Assembly: GCF_028289855.1 (NCBI RefSeq)
Contig: NZ_JAQGKZ010000058.1
Location: 1 to 64,000 of the forward strand
From: Sphingomonas bacterium
GTDB lineage: Bacteria > Pseudomonadota > Alphaproteobacteria > Sphingomonadales > Sphingomonadaceae
Reading direction: 5' to 3'
DNA length: 64,000 nt
In this document: positions 21,427 through 30,448 of the stretch, one piece after another
Numbering within the stretch: the first letter of the stretch is position 1
How the letters are laid out: each line of letters begins with the position of its first letter
The notes under the pieces: generated by a model
Databases searched by the model: none
Told to the model about the DNA's origin: nothing
Seen by the model: only the letters and a program-made list of their open reading frames with translations
Made by a program: the position numbers and the translations under genes

Positions 21427-22031
21427 CGCCGCCTCACGCCGCGCGCGACGACGATCGCTGAATCGGGGTTGGTGATGCTCTGTTCCACGTGGAACACTCC
21501 ATGCCACGTCCGCCGCGCCTCCGCCACCTCCTCGTCCGCGCTCTTTCCCTTCGGCAACAGCCAGATCGTCTCATTATTGGCGCATTGCGCGGCGGAGACG
21601 AACAAGGAATCGATCCGTGAAACGGCGCGCGCGGAGATGACCTTGGCCTTGTCGCGCACCGATTCCACCCTGGCCGCGATCACCGTGACCTCTTTCAGTC
21701 CGAGCGTGACGGCTGCATCACGCAGGTAATCCGCCCGCAATCGGCGCGGCTCGATCAATATCATTTCGCGCGCGGGTTCGACCGCCGCGACGGCCAGTCC
21801 GGGGAAACCCGCGCCGCTGCCGACATCGATCCACACGCCTTCCGGTCCCAAGGCCACCAGTTGCAGCGAATCGACGATGTGCCGCGCCCAGATCGTATCG
21901 AGCGTCGATCGCGCGACGAGGTTCTGGCGTTCGGCTTCTGTGGTGACGATTGTCGCCAATCGCTCGAGCCGGTTCATCGCCGCCGAATCGAACCGCGCCG
22001 CGGCCCATGTGCGAGCCTCGTCCTCAGTCAC
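21423..22031 (-). CDS. rsmG: 16S rRNA (guanine(527)-N(7))-methyltransferase
   Basis: [16 protein letters not shown] motif, gidA-gidB-parA order. Confidence 0.93.
   Translation of the reverse strand: MTEDEARTWAAARFDSAAMNRLERLATIVTTEAERQNLVARSTLDTIWARHIVDSLQLVALGPEGVWIDVGSGAGFPGLAVAAVEPAREMILIEPRRLRADYLRDAAVTLGLKEVTVIAARVESVRDKAKVISARAVSRIDSLFVSAAQCANNETIWLLPKGKSADEEVAEARRTWHGVFHVEQSITNPDSAIVVARGVRRR
21481..21496. promoter_or_regulatory. parS site (ParB-binding palindrome)
   Basis: Perfect 16-bp palindrome TGTTCCACGTGGAACA inside the 3' end of rsmG, next to parAB. Confidence 0.9.
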
Positions 22032-23860
22032 GCAGCGCGCCGATTGGCATGGAGTAGGATCGCGGTCAGCGCTGCCGGTGTGATTCCCCGGACTCGACCC
22101 GCCGCTGCCAGCGTCGCCGGTCGCGCGACGGCCAAGCGCTCGACCATTTCGGCCGAAAGGCCGGGGATCGCGGCGAAGTCGACATCGCCGTCAAGCACGA
22201 CACGTTCGCTGGCGCGCAATTCGGCGACCTCGGCCTCCTGCCGCTCGACATACGGCGCATAACGGGCGTCGTCGATCGCCTCCGCCACGATTGGCGTCAT
22301 AGCGTCGGCCAGATCGGGGACGACATCCGCCAGTTCGACGGAAGCGAAGCGCAGCCATTCGCGCGCGCTGCGGCGCGCGCCGTCCTGCGCAACGCCGGCA
22401 TGCACAAGCTGACTAGCGGTCAGCTGCGCGGCAAGAGCTTGGTCGACCGCTTCCCGCTCGGCGCCGCGCGCCCGGACATGGCGGAGCCGTTCGTCGCCGA
22501 GCAATCCGGTCGCTTCCGCACTCGGTGACAGCCGTGTCTCGGCATTGTCGGCGCGCAGCCGCAGGCGGAATTCGGCGCGTGCGGTCAGCATGCGATAGGG
22601 TTCGGTGACCCCCTGCAGCACCAGATCGTCGATCATGACGCCAAGATAGCTTTGGGTGCGGTCGGGGAGGAACGGGCGGAGCCCAAGGGCCAGCGCCGCG
22701 GCGTTCGCCCCCGCGACGAGACCCTGCGCCGCTGCTTCCTCATAGCCGGTCGTACCGTTGATCTGTCCCGCGCAGAACAGGCCGGGCAGCGCAGCCAGTT
22801 CGAGCCGGTGGTCGAGCGCGCGCGGATCGAGATGATCATATTCGACTGCATAGCCGAACGCCGTGATCGACGTTCTCTCCAGCCCCGGGATTGATGCGAT
22901 CAGCGCGGTTTGCGCATCGGCGGGGAGTGAGGTCGAGATGCCATTGGGATAGACGGTCGAGTCGTCGAGTCCCTCGGGCTCGAGGAATATCTGATGCCCA
23001 TCACGGTCGCCGAACCGGTGCACCTTGTCCTCGATCGACGGGCAATACCGTGGCCCCACGCCCTCGATCGCCCCGGCGAACAACGGCGATCGGTCGAGCG
23101 CGGCGCGAATGATATCATGCGTCCGCTCGGTGGTTCGCGTGATCGCGCAGGCGAGCTGGGGGAGGGGTCGGCCGCGCGACAGCGGCGACATCGTCCAAGG
23201 ATCGTCGTCGGACGGCTGGCGCTCGAGCCGCGCCCAATCGATTGTCTTGCCACCCAGCCGTGGCGGCGTGCCGGTCTTGAGCCGTGCCATCGGCAAGCCG
23301 AGCGCGCGCAATTGGGCCGCCATCGCGGTCGCGGCGCGCGCTCCCAGCCGACCGCCGGTTTCACGGTCATCGCCACGAAACATCCGCCCCCCAAGAAAGG
23401 TCCCGGTGGCGAGCACGACCGCTGGCGCCGTAATGCCGGTGCCGTCAGCAAGCACGACACCAGCCACTGCATCGCGCCGGATGATCAAGGTTGCCACTTC
23501 GCCGGCAATTAGTTCGACCGATTCATGGGCTTTGAGCAGTGTGCGCACCGCCGTCGCAAAGCGTTTGCGGTCGGCTTGTATGCGGGGGCCGCGGACTGCC
23601 GCTCCCTTGCTGCGGTTGAGCATGCGATAATGGATCGCCGCCGCGTCCGCCGCTCGCGCGATAATGCCGTCGCAAGCATCGACCTCCCGAACCAGATGAC
23701 CTTTGCCAAGTCCGCCAATGCTGGGATTGCACGACATCGCGCCGATATTGCTGGCGTCGAACGTTACCAATGCCACACGCGCGCCGCGCCGCGCCGCCGC
23801 TGCGGCGGCCTCGACGCCGGCATGGCCGCCGCCGACAATAATGACATCGAACCCGTTCAT
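22028..23860 (-). CDS. mnmG: tRNA uridine-5-carboxymethylaminomethyl(34) synthesis enzyme MnmG
   Basis: [34 protein letters not shown], full length; alternative GTG start at 23896 within the parS region. Confidence 0.97.
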   Translation of the reverse strand: MNGFDVIIVGGGHAGVEAAAAAARRGARVALVTFDASNIGAMSCNPSIGGLGKGHLVREVDACDGIIARAADAAAIHYRMLNRSKGAAVRGPRIQADRKRFATAVRTLLKAHESVELIAGEVATLIIRRDAVAGVVLADGTGITAPAVVLATGTFLGGRMFRGDDRETGGRLGARAATAMAAQLRALGLPMARLKTGTPPRLGGKTIDWARLERQPSDDDPWTMSPLSRGRPLPQLACAITRTTERTHDIIRAALDRSPLFAGAIEGVGPRYCPSIEDKVHRFGDRDGHQIFLEPEGLDDSTVYPNGISTSLPADAQTALIASIPGLERTSITAFGYAVEYDHLDPRALDHRLELAALPGLFCAGQINGTTGYEEAAAQGLVAGANAAALALGLRPFLPDRTQSYLGVMIDDLVLQGVTEPYRMLTARAEFRLRLRADNAETRLSPSAEATGLLGDERLRHVRARGAEREAVDQALAAQLTASQLVHAGVAQDGARRSAREWLRFASVELADVVPDLADAMTPIVAEAIDDARYAPYVERQEAEVAELRASERVVLDGDVDFAAIPGLSAEMVERLAVARPATLAAAGRVRGITPAALTAILLHANRRAA

Positions 23861-23879
23861 GCCGGCGCAGCTAGCAGCT

Positions 23880-23895
23880 TGTTCCACGTGGAACA
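23880..23895. promoter_or_regulatory. parS site (second copy)
   Basis: Perfect 16-bp palindrome TGTTCCACGTGGAACA just upstream of mnmG. Confidence 0.9.
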
Positions 23896-23903
23896 CTCAT
23901 TTT
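23896..23903. repeat. Target-site duplication, left copy
   Basis: CTCATTTT immediately outside the left inverted repeat; identical copy at 27394-27401. Confidence 0.92.
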
Positions 23904-23995
23904 CGGCATTATGTAGCAAACGCACCAAGATGAAGGCACTAGCCCTCATCGTCGCACTGTTTGTCATCGTTTGCGGTGCAGGGAGCGCGCGGGCG

Positions 23996-24835
23996 TTAGG
24001 TGTAGCACCAAAAGGGGTGGTCCAAGGGTATCAGCCGCTCAACCGATGGCTCATACCGTTGTACAAGACGGTGGACGTGGGCACGTCCGTCGGAATCGAC
24101 GTAGTTAATCTGCCAAAATACGAGCATATCGGCCTCATCAGCCAAAACCTCGGCAACCCTGCCAGCGGGCAATGGTACATCGTTGGGGGCGGTGCTGCCC
24201 CAGCCCCGCTCAGGCGCGACATTCCAATTTACCGGGCGGAGTTCAATGACGGCGGGAAGGCCATGGTCATCCTCTTTGTCGAGAATGCGTACCAAGACGC
24301 CCCATTCTTTCAGCCACGCGGGCCCTTTCCCAAAATTTCCCCAATTGAACTCATATCCGTACCCCTCAAGGTTCGGCTCTTTGAGGTTTATCGAACTCTG
24401 GGTAAGCAACATATGAGGGCGATCCGCGCCCTCTATGGCTTTCTCAGCGGCAAGAGCGCTGCGTTGAGCGGCTTCAGTGGCCCGCAACGTCAAAATGATC
24501 GTGGCACCCAGACCCATGATGCTGACGAGACCAACCCAGAACCCACGTTCTGTCCACAGGGCGCTGCTTTCAGCGGCCCGCGCTGCCTTCCATTGAGCGC
24601 ACAGATCGGATTCCTCGCGCCCCTTTGGCTGTGTGCATGGCTCGCGATATTCAACGGGCTTGGCCTTATCGGCAAGCGCCGCATTAGCGGCCTCTGGATC
24701 GCCGGGGGCATAGCGGTAGGACTGATACCGCTCTTGCTCGGGATAATTTAGCGCAGTGATGTAAGCGCCCGTACAGAACGCAACGAACGCTAGTCCGATA
24801 GCTGCAAAGAGTGCGCCCCAATAGCGGCTAGACAT
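23996..24835 (-). CDS. Hypothetical membrane protein (transposon passenger)
   Basis: Two predicted TM segments (YWGALFAAIGLAFVAFCTGAYITAL; FWVGLVSIMGLGATIILTLRA) plus soluble C-terminus. Confidence 0.7.
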   Translation of the reverse strand: MSSRYWGALFAAIGLAFVAFCTGAYITALNYPEQERYQSYRYAPGDPEAANAALADKAKPVEYREPCTQPKGREESDLCAQWKAARAAESSALWTERGFWVGLVSIMGLGATIILTLRATEAAQRSALAAEKAIEGADRPHMLLTQSSINLKEPNLEGYGYEFNWGNFGKGPAWLKEWGVLVRILDKEDDHGLPAVIELRPVNWNVAPERGWGSTAPNDVPLPAGRVAEVLADEADMLVFWQINYVDSDGRAHVHRLVQRYEPSVERLIPLDHPFWCYT

Positions 24836-25014
24836 TGGACCAGGAACACTGCTGTAAACTTGCCACGAGCAAGCTTGTTACGGATGTTAGGTTCGGAGTC
24901 CACTACGCCGACCGCTGCCAGCTTTTCGACCAATCCGGCATAGGTGACGTTTCGGCGTTTCAACTCCGCCTTGAGCAGCCCCTTTACCTTCGCTTCCCAA
25001 ACCGTATCGCTCAT
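24790..25014 (-). CDS. DUF6471-like small protein (transposon passenger)
   Basis: MSDTVWEAKVKGLLKAELKRRNVTYAGLVEKLAAVGVVDSEPNIRNKLARGKFTAVFLVQCLAAIG; overlaps the next gene's start. Confidence 0.75.
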   Translation of the reverse strand: MSDTVWEAKVKGLLKAELKRRNVTYAGLVEKLAAVGVVDSEPNIRNKLARGKFTAVFLVQCLAAIGAHSLQLSD

Positions 25015-25114
25015 TTGCCACTCCATTCGTCGCAAATGCACTCATATACGATACATTTGCCCTTGCCAAGAGTACACCGTTGCCACTATATCCGATGCAT
25101 AAGCACTGGATACG

Positions 25115-26077
25115 ATGACAATGCAACACTTCCTCCTTTCCGCAGCCGCCCGCACCTTGAGCCTCAAGGCTGTTTTCAAGATGGGCGAGGATGCTGCCTA
25201 TCAGGCGTTCTGCGAGCTGCGTTGGCCCGAAACGGACGGCGAAGCGGTGTGCCCGCAATGCGGCTGCTGCGAGACGTACAACATCACGTCGCGCCGTCGT
25301 TACAAGTGCGTCGGCTGCTATCACCAGTTCAGCGTCACCAGCGGGACGATCTTCGCCAGCCGCAAGCTGTCGTTTACCGATCTGCTGGCGGCAATCGTGA
25401 TCTTCGTGAACGGCGCTAAGGGCGTGTCGGCGCTGCAAGTCAGCCGCGATCTGGACGTGCAGTACAAGACGGCCTTCGTCCTGTCGCACAAGCTGCGCGA
25501 AGCAATGGCGCTAGAGGATGCCGGTCAAAAGCTGTCGGGGACTGTCGAGGTCGACGGTGCCTATTTCGGCGGCTACGTGAAGCCCGCCAACGTCAAGGAT
25601 CATCGCGTCGATCGCCGCTACAAGCTGAACCAGTCAGGCAAGCGCCAGAACGTCGTGGTCGTTCGCGAGCGCGGCGGCGATATGCTGACCTTCGTCGGCA
25701 AGAGCGAAGGCGAAGGCGTTGCCCACGTTGCCCGCGTCGTGGAACCCGGAACGGTCGTTCATGCCGACGAAGCGAGCCATTGGGATGCCCTGCACGGTCG
25801 TTACGAGACGTTCCGCATCAATCACAGCGAAGCGTACTCACTGGACGGCGCTTGCACCAATCAGGCGGAAAGCTTCTTCTCGCGCCTTCGTCGCGCCGAA
25901 GTCGGTACGCACCATCATATCGCGGGTCCGTACCTGTACGCCTACGCTGGCGAAATGGCTTGGCGCGAGGATAACCGCCGCGTTCCCAATGGCGATCAAA
26001 CCGCGATGGTCGTTCGGTCGGCAATGGTGTCGCCAGTGTCGCGCAAGTGGGCGGGGTACTGGCAGCGCGGAGCCTAA
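25115..26077 (+). CDS. IS1595-family transposase
   Basis: CPQCGCCETYNITSRRRYKCVGCYHQFSVTSGTIF zinc ribbon, VEVDGAYFGGYVKP, HADEASHWDAL, TNQAESFFSRLRRAEVGTHHHI DDE domain. Confidence 0.93.
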   Translation: MTMQHFLLSAAARTLSLKAVFKMGEDAAYQAFCELRWPETDGEAVCPQCGCCETYNITSRRRYKCVGCYHQFSVTSGTIFASRKLSFTDLLAAIVIFVNGAKGVSALQVSRDLDVQYKTAFVLSHKLREAMALEDAGQKLSGTVEVDGAYFGGYVKPANVKDHRVDRRYKLNQSGKRQNVVVVRERGGDMLTFVGKSEGEGVAHVARVVEPGTVVHADEASHWDALHGRYETFRINHSEAYSLDGACTNQAESFFSRLRRAEVGTHHHIAGPYLYAYAGEMAWREDNRRVPNGDQTAMVVRSAMVSPVSRKWAGYWQRGA

Positions 26078-26532
26078 GCTAGCCTCAACTCAAAATCACC
26101 TGTGCGGTCGAACCGCAGATCGAAGCGCTCCAAGACGTCCATGCCTAAGATCGCGTCGAAGTTTTCATTGTTCGCGATGTCGATAATCTCGGTGGGATGA
26201 GGCAGGCCAAAATAGGTTCGCGTTTCGCTCACATCGGTATCGGTCCCGTTGGCGAAAAATCCAATTGTGGCCCAATAGAGATAATGGCGCGCTTCGTTGT
26301 GGACGTTTTGGATGAACCTCTTGCCGTGACTTTTTAGACTTTCGATTCCGATTACCCGGCGCGTGAGACAGGTTCTCTGCGCACCGGTATCAAGCAAGGC
26401 GCGATAGCCTTGAATCGGTATTTCAATCGAACGTTGCTCAGGTTCGACCGCTAGGATTTGCGGGACAAAAGCCTGAAAACCTATCTCTACTATCGCCTGT
26501 CGCCGTTCAAGCCTGCCCCGAGCCACCAGCAT
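26074..26532 (-). CDS. Retropepsin-like aspartic protease (transposon passenger)
   Basis: ALLDTGAQRTCL active-site motif and C-terminal FDAILGMDVLERFDLRFDRTGDFEL motif. Confidence 0.8.
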   Translation of the reverse strand: MLVARGRLERRQAIVEIGFQAFVPQILAVEPEQRSIEIPIQGYRALLDTGAQRTCLTRRVIGIESLKSHGKRFIQNVHNEARHYLYWATIGFFANGTDTDVSETRTYFGLPHPTEIIDIANNENFDAILGMDVLERFDLRFDRTGDFELRLA

Positions 26533-26764
26533 ATGAGTAGAATCCTAGGTTGTCGCGGTCAGTAGTGACCTCTTGGACTGAAAAGCGGCCTTCCCCAAAG
26601 CGCTTCACGCCCTCGATCATCGCTGCCAAGGCGTTTCCGCAATACGCTACTATATTGCGGTCGTGCATGACTGCGTACTGCCCACGGTGCTGCGGTAGGA
26701 TCTCGGGAAGCTGTTCAAGGAACGCTTCATAGTTCCGATCAATTTCGGCTATCTCGTTCGACAT
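26507..26764 (-). CDS. DUF5678-like small protein (transposon passenger)
   Basis: NYEAFLEQLPEILPQHRGQYAVMHDRNIVAYCGNALAAMIEGVKRFGEGRFSVQEV; 26-nt overlap with the protease gene. Confidence 0.65.
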   Translation of the reverse strand: MSNEIAEIDRNYEAFLEQLPEILPQHRGQYAVMHDRNIVAYCGNALAAMIEGVKRFGEGRFSVQEVTTDRDNLGFYSYAGGSGQA

Positions 26765-26827
26765 ATCCACGCCTCCACCCTTGCCGGTGTACGCTATCAT
26801 TGCGTTCCGAGTCGTGTCACGCGTTTT

Positions 26828-27307
26828 CTATATTGACTCCGGACCCGAATCGAGTCCGTGTGCCGAGACTCGCCATGCTGACAGACTCCAGCGCCCCGGA
26901 TGAGTCGAGGCATCGTAAATTACCGCGCCGTCCCTGCGCCGGGTGAAGGTGCTGAAAATGGTATTTGCCAGCATACCGCGCGACTCTGGCGTCACCGCCT
27001 TGCCAAGCCTTGTCAGTACTCGGCCAGCTATCTCGCTGGCAGTAAGCGGCTCGCCAGCCTCTCGCAGTACCGTGAGGGCTTCTCGGCTTCCCGCGCCCCT
27101 GCGAGTCCCGGCGGGGTTTTTCGAGAAGCTACGCTTCGGCAGTATGCCGTTCACGTCATAGCCGGGCCGGAACATCTTGATGACAGCATCAAGATTCGCA
27201 CGTTCAACCTCAAGCCTCATAATCTGAAAGCGTCGGTTCAGGATTTCCCCGTCGATGCGGGCGCGCTTGTCGATTAGCGCCGTCATAACGTGAGTTTCCG
27301 CCATCAC
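26828..27307 (-). CDS. Hypothetical protein with winged-helix-like C-terminal half (transposon passenger)
   Basis: SREALTVLREAGEPLTASEIAGRVLTRLGK...MLANTIFSTFTRRRDGAVIYD reads like a wHTH domain. Confidence 0.6.
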   Translation of the reverse strand: MMAETHVMTALIDKRARIDGEILNRRFQIMRLEVERANLDAVIKMFRPGYDVNGILPKRSFSKNPAGTRRGAGSREALTVLREAGEPLTASEIAGRVLTRLGKAVTPESRGMLANTIFSTFTRRRDGAVIYDASTHPGRWSLSAWRVSAHGLDSGPESI

Positions 27308-27393
27308 TCTGCCTATGCATCCGATACGATGGCATAGCGCACTCTTGCCGGTGGCATCTACCCACGTCTTGGTGCATCTGCTACATAATGCCG

Positions 27394-27401
27394 CTCATTT
27401 T
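27394..27401. repeat. Target-site duplication, right copy
   Basis: CTCATTTT immediately outside IRR; contains the mnmE stop codon (rc TGA, 27395-27397). Confidence 0.92.
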
Positions 27402-28675
27402 CCGATGCAGAACTTGCCAAACATGGCATCAAGCATCGCTTCGACCCCGACATCGCCGGTGATCCGTGCGAGCGCAGCGTTGGCACGACGCAGGGCGTCG
27501 GCGACGACCAGCTCGTCAGCGCAATCAATATCCCCCAGAGCATCGAACGCCATGCTGCAATGCCCGGCTTGCCGGGAATTGAGTGCCACATCCCCCGGCT
27601 TGGGGATCAGGACCGACGCATGGTTGGCGATGATCTCCCAAAGTGCCTCCACCGTCTCACCGCGTTGCGCGGATACCGACACGATCGGCCCCTCTCTTGG
27701 TTGTCCGCGACCGGGCAGATCGGCGCGAGCGTGGAGCCATAGCATGTGCGGAGCCGGTGGCGCATCGTCACCGAGCCACAATACGATATCGGCACCGGCG
27801 ATCGCCTCATCCGCGCGGGCGATACCGATCTGTTCGATTGCGTCGTCGGTTGTGTCGCGCAGTCCCGCGGTGTCGGTCAGCACGAATGGGATGCCTTCTC
27901 GCCCGACCGACACCTCGATCCGGTCGCGCGTGGTGCCGGCGATCGGCGAAACGATCGCAGCGTCGCGGCGCGAAAGCGCGTTGAGCAATGTCGATTTGCC
28001 GCTATTTGGCGGCCCGGCCAATACAACGCGCACGCCATCACGCAAGCGCTCCACCGTTGGTGCAGCGAGCGCCGCCGCCATCTCAGCCGCCACAGAACTT
28101 GCTCGCTCACGGATGTCGCCAAGTAATGCTGGAGGAACATCGGCCTCGTCGGCGAAATCGAGCGAAGCCTCGATCTGCGCGGCTAAGTCGAGCAATGCCG
28201 CCCGCCACCCTGCGATGCGCCGCGACAGAACGCCGTCAGCCATTGCCAGCGCGGCGCGGCGCTGCAATTCGGTCTCGGCTGTCAGTAGATCGCTGAGCCC
28301 TTCGGCTTCAGCGAGGTCGATCCGGCCGTTTCCTAGCGCGCGCCGCGTAAATTCGCCGGGCTCGGCACGACGCAGGCCGGGCTGCGCGCTCAGCGACGCC
28401 TCGACCGCCGCCACCACGGCACGGCCACCATGCAAATGGAGCTCGACTAGATCTTCGCCGGTCGCGGAGGCGGGTCCGGGAAAGACCAAAACGATCGCGC
28501 GGTCGAGATGATCACCGCTTTCCGGATCGCGAATCGTGCGCACGCGCGCTTCACGTGGAGCAGGGAGATCGCCGACAAGCGCGCGTGCCGCCGTCAGCGC
28601 TGCCGACCCGCTGATCCGCACGATGGCAATCGCCGCGGGCGGGGTCCCAGTTGAGGGCGCAAAGATCGTTTCCAT
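27395..28675 (-). CDS. mnmE: tRNA modification GTPase MnmE
   Basis: GPPNSGKSTLLNAL, GTTRDRIEV, DTAGLRDT, C-terminal MFGKFCIGK. Confidence 0.97.
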   Translation of the reverse strand: METIFAPSTGTPPAAIAIVRISGSAALTAARALVGDLPAPREARVRTIRDPESGDHLDRAIVLVFPGPASATGEDLVELHLHGGRAVVAAVEASLSAQPGLRRAEPGEFTRRALGNGRIDLAEAEGLSDLLTAETELQRRAALAMADGVLSRRIAGWRAALLDLAAQIEASLDFADEADVPPALLGDIRERASSVAAEMAAALAAPTVERLRDGVRVVLAGPPNSGKSTLLNALSRRDAAIVSPIAGTTRDRIEVSVGREGIPFVLTDTAGLRDTTDDAIEQIGIARADEAIAGADIVLWLGDDAPPAPHMLWLHARADLPGRGQPREGPIVSVSAQRGETVEALWEIIANHASVLIPKPGDVALNSRQAGHCSMAFDALGDIDCADELVVADALRRANAALARITGDVGVEAMLDAMFGKFCIGK

Positions 28676-28703
28676 GCCGTCAGTCGCCCTCGACCGCTTG
28701 GCG

Positions 28704-28943
28704 TCAATCCTTCGTCTTACCGGCCGCGTTGTCGAACAGGCCCCGCCAGAACGCCATACTCGAGTCACCCATCGGCATCCAGTTTTTCATCATGTTTTCA
28801 AGGAGTTCAGGCTTAATCGCGGTGCCATCCATCGCGCCCATGATCGATTGGATATATTTATCGTGGATCGGCGAGAGATCGGGCAGGCCGATCGCGCGGC
28901 GTGCTTCCTCGGGGGTGCAATCCACCTCGACATTGAACTTCAT
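28704..28943 (-). CDS. DUF6489-like small protein
   Basis: MKFNVEVDCTPEEARRAIGLPDLSPIHDKYI... Confidence 0.8.
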   Translation of the reverse strand: MKFNVEVDCTPEEARRAIGLPDLSPIHDKYIQSIMGAMDGTAIKPELLENMMKNWMPMGDSSMAFWRGLFDNAAGKTKD

Positions 28944-29032
28944 CGCAAACCTTCCGCTTGAGCAGCGTCGGGGTGCTGCTACCTTGACGCCTATATGCCC
29001 CTTTATCGCGACGCCTAGCAAGGAGAGCGACC

Positions 29033-29731
29033 ATGACCGCCACCATCAGCATCGCCACATTCGATGGCGACGGTGCGTTCGATGCGTATCTCGCTGAGCC
29101 GGCGGGCGGCAACGCCGGCTCGGCGATCGTCGTCATTCAGGAGATTTTCGGAGTCAACGCGGGGATCCGCCGCAAATGCGATCAGCTTGCCGAGGCGGGC
29201 TATCTCGCGATCGCGCCCGACCTGTTCTGGCGGCTCGGGCCGGGGATCGAACTCGACCCCGACATTCCCGACCAATTCCAGGCTGCGCTCGGCTGGATGG
29301 GCAAGTTCGACCAGGATCTGGGGATCCGCGACATCGAGGCGACGATCCGCGCGGCCCGTGGCAAGGTCGGCGGCGGCAAGGTCGGCGCGGTCGGTTACTG
29401 CCTAGGCGGGCGACTGGCCTATATGACCGCGGCGCGGACCGACGTCGATGCGAGCGTGGGCTATTACGCGGTCGGCATCGACGGCCTGCTCGGCGAAAAG
29501 CATGCCATCGCACGACCGCTAATGCTGCACATCGCCGGGGCCGATCATTTCGTCATGCCGGATGTTCAGGCCGCAATGCATGCTGGGCTCGACGACCATC
29601 CCAAAGTCACGTTGCATGACTATCAGGGGGTCGATCATGGCTTCGCTACCGAATTCGGCAAGCGTCGGGCCGATGGCGCGGCCAAGCTCGCCGACGAACG
29701 AACGATGGGGTTCTTTCGCGATAATATCTGA
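29033..29731 (+). CDS. Dienelactone hydrolase family protein
   Basis: VIVIQEIFGVNAGIRRKCDQLAEAGYLAIAPDLFWR, VGAVGYCLGGRLAY nucleophile elbow. Confidence 0.92.
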   Translation: MTATISIATFDGDGAFDAYLAEPAGGNAGSAIVVIQEIFGVNAGIRRKCDQLAEAGYLAIAPDLFWRLGPGIELDPDIPDQFQAALGWMGKFDQDLGIRDIEATIRAARGKVGGGKVGAVGYCLGGRLAYMTAARTDVDASVGYYAVGIDGLLGEKHAIARPLMLHIAGADHFVMPDVQAAMHAGLDDHPKVTLHDYQGVDHGFATEFGKRRADGAAKLADERTMGFFRDNI

Positions 29732-29744
29732 TAATATCAGGGAA

Positions 29745-30398
29745 CTAGATCAAACCGAACCACCGCCCGACGCCGATCTGCGGATCGACGAAGCCTTCGT
29801 GGATCATCTTGCCCGCGACGTAGAGGATCACTGCGAGGCCGAGATAGATGATCCAGCGGAACCGCTCGATCAGCCGCGCGACGATGTTGGCAGCGAGCCC
29901 CATCAGCGTCACCGATAGTGCCAGCCCGATGAACAGCACCGCGGGATGATCGCGCGCGGTGCCGGCGACCGCGAGCACGTTGTCGAGGCTCATCGACAGG
30001 TCGGCGATCGCCACCGACACGATCGCGCGGCCGAAATTGCGCGTCGATGGCGGGCCTTCGATCGCCGGCGTGTCCGGATCATCGACCGCGGCGGGGGTGC
30101 TGGCGGGGTGAAGCTCGCGAAACAGCTTCCACGCCACCCACAATAGCAACAACCCACCGGCGAACAGCAGCCCGACGATACTGAGCAATTGTGTCGCGAC
30201 CAGTGCAAACCCAATCAAAAAGACCATCGCGATACCGACGCCAATGCCGAGGATTCGCTTGCGCTGCGCTGGCGGGAAGCCGGCCGCGAGCGTGCCGAGC
30301 ACGATGACGTTGTCGCCGGCGAGCGTGAGGTCGATCAGGATGACTTGGCCAAGCACGGCGAGGCCGGCGGGCGTGAAGATGTCGGCGAAATCGAACAT
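29745..30398 (-). CDS. TerC family integral membrane protein
   Basis: ILIDLTLAGDNVIVLGTLA and ADLSMSLDNVLAVAGTA motifs. Confidence 0.92.
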   Translation of the reverse strand: MFDFADIFTPAGLAVLGQVILIDLTLAGDNVIVLGTLAAGFPPAQRKRILGIGVGIAMVFLIGFALVATQLLSIVGLLFAGGLLLLWVAWKLFRELHPASTPAAVDDPDTPAIEGPPSTRNFGRAIVSVAIADLSMSLDNVLAVAGTARDHPAVLFIGLALSVTLMGLAANIVARLIERFRWIIYLGLAVILYVAGKMIHEGFVDPQIGVGRWFGLI

Positions 30399-30448
30399 GG
30401 GGTGTGCGCCTAACGCTTTGGCGTAGCTAAAGCGAGGCCCAGCGCGCA

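Larger units (their letters stand above)
23904..27393. mobile_element. IS1595-type transposon with passenger genes, ~3490 bp
   Basis: IRL CGGCATTATGTAGCAAACGCACCAAGA (23904-23930) and IRR (rc 27367-27393) CGGCATTATGTAGCAGATGCACCAAGA, 25/27 identical; perfect 8-bp direct repeats; encodes a zinc-ribbon DDE transposase. Confidence 0.93.

Noticed and set aside
23525-24751. 408-aa plus-strand ORF crossing the left transposon end, with an internal signal-peptide-like MKALALIVALFVIVCGAGSARA from about 23931
   Set aside because: Antisense to mnmG and to the passenger membrane protein; crosses the insertion boundary, so it cannot be an ancient gene. The signal-like stretch is probably chance, although it was tempting.
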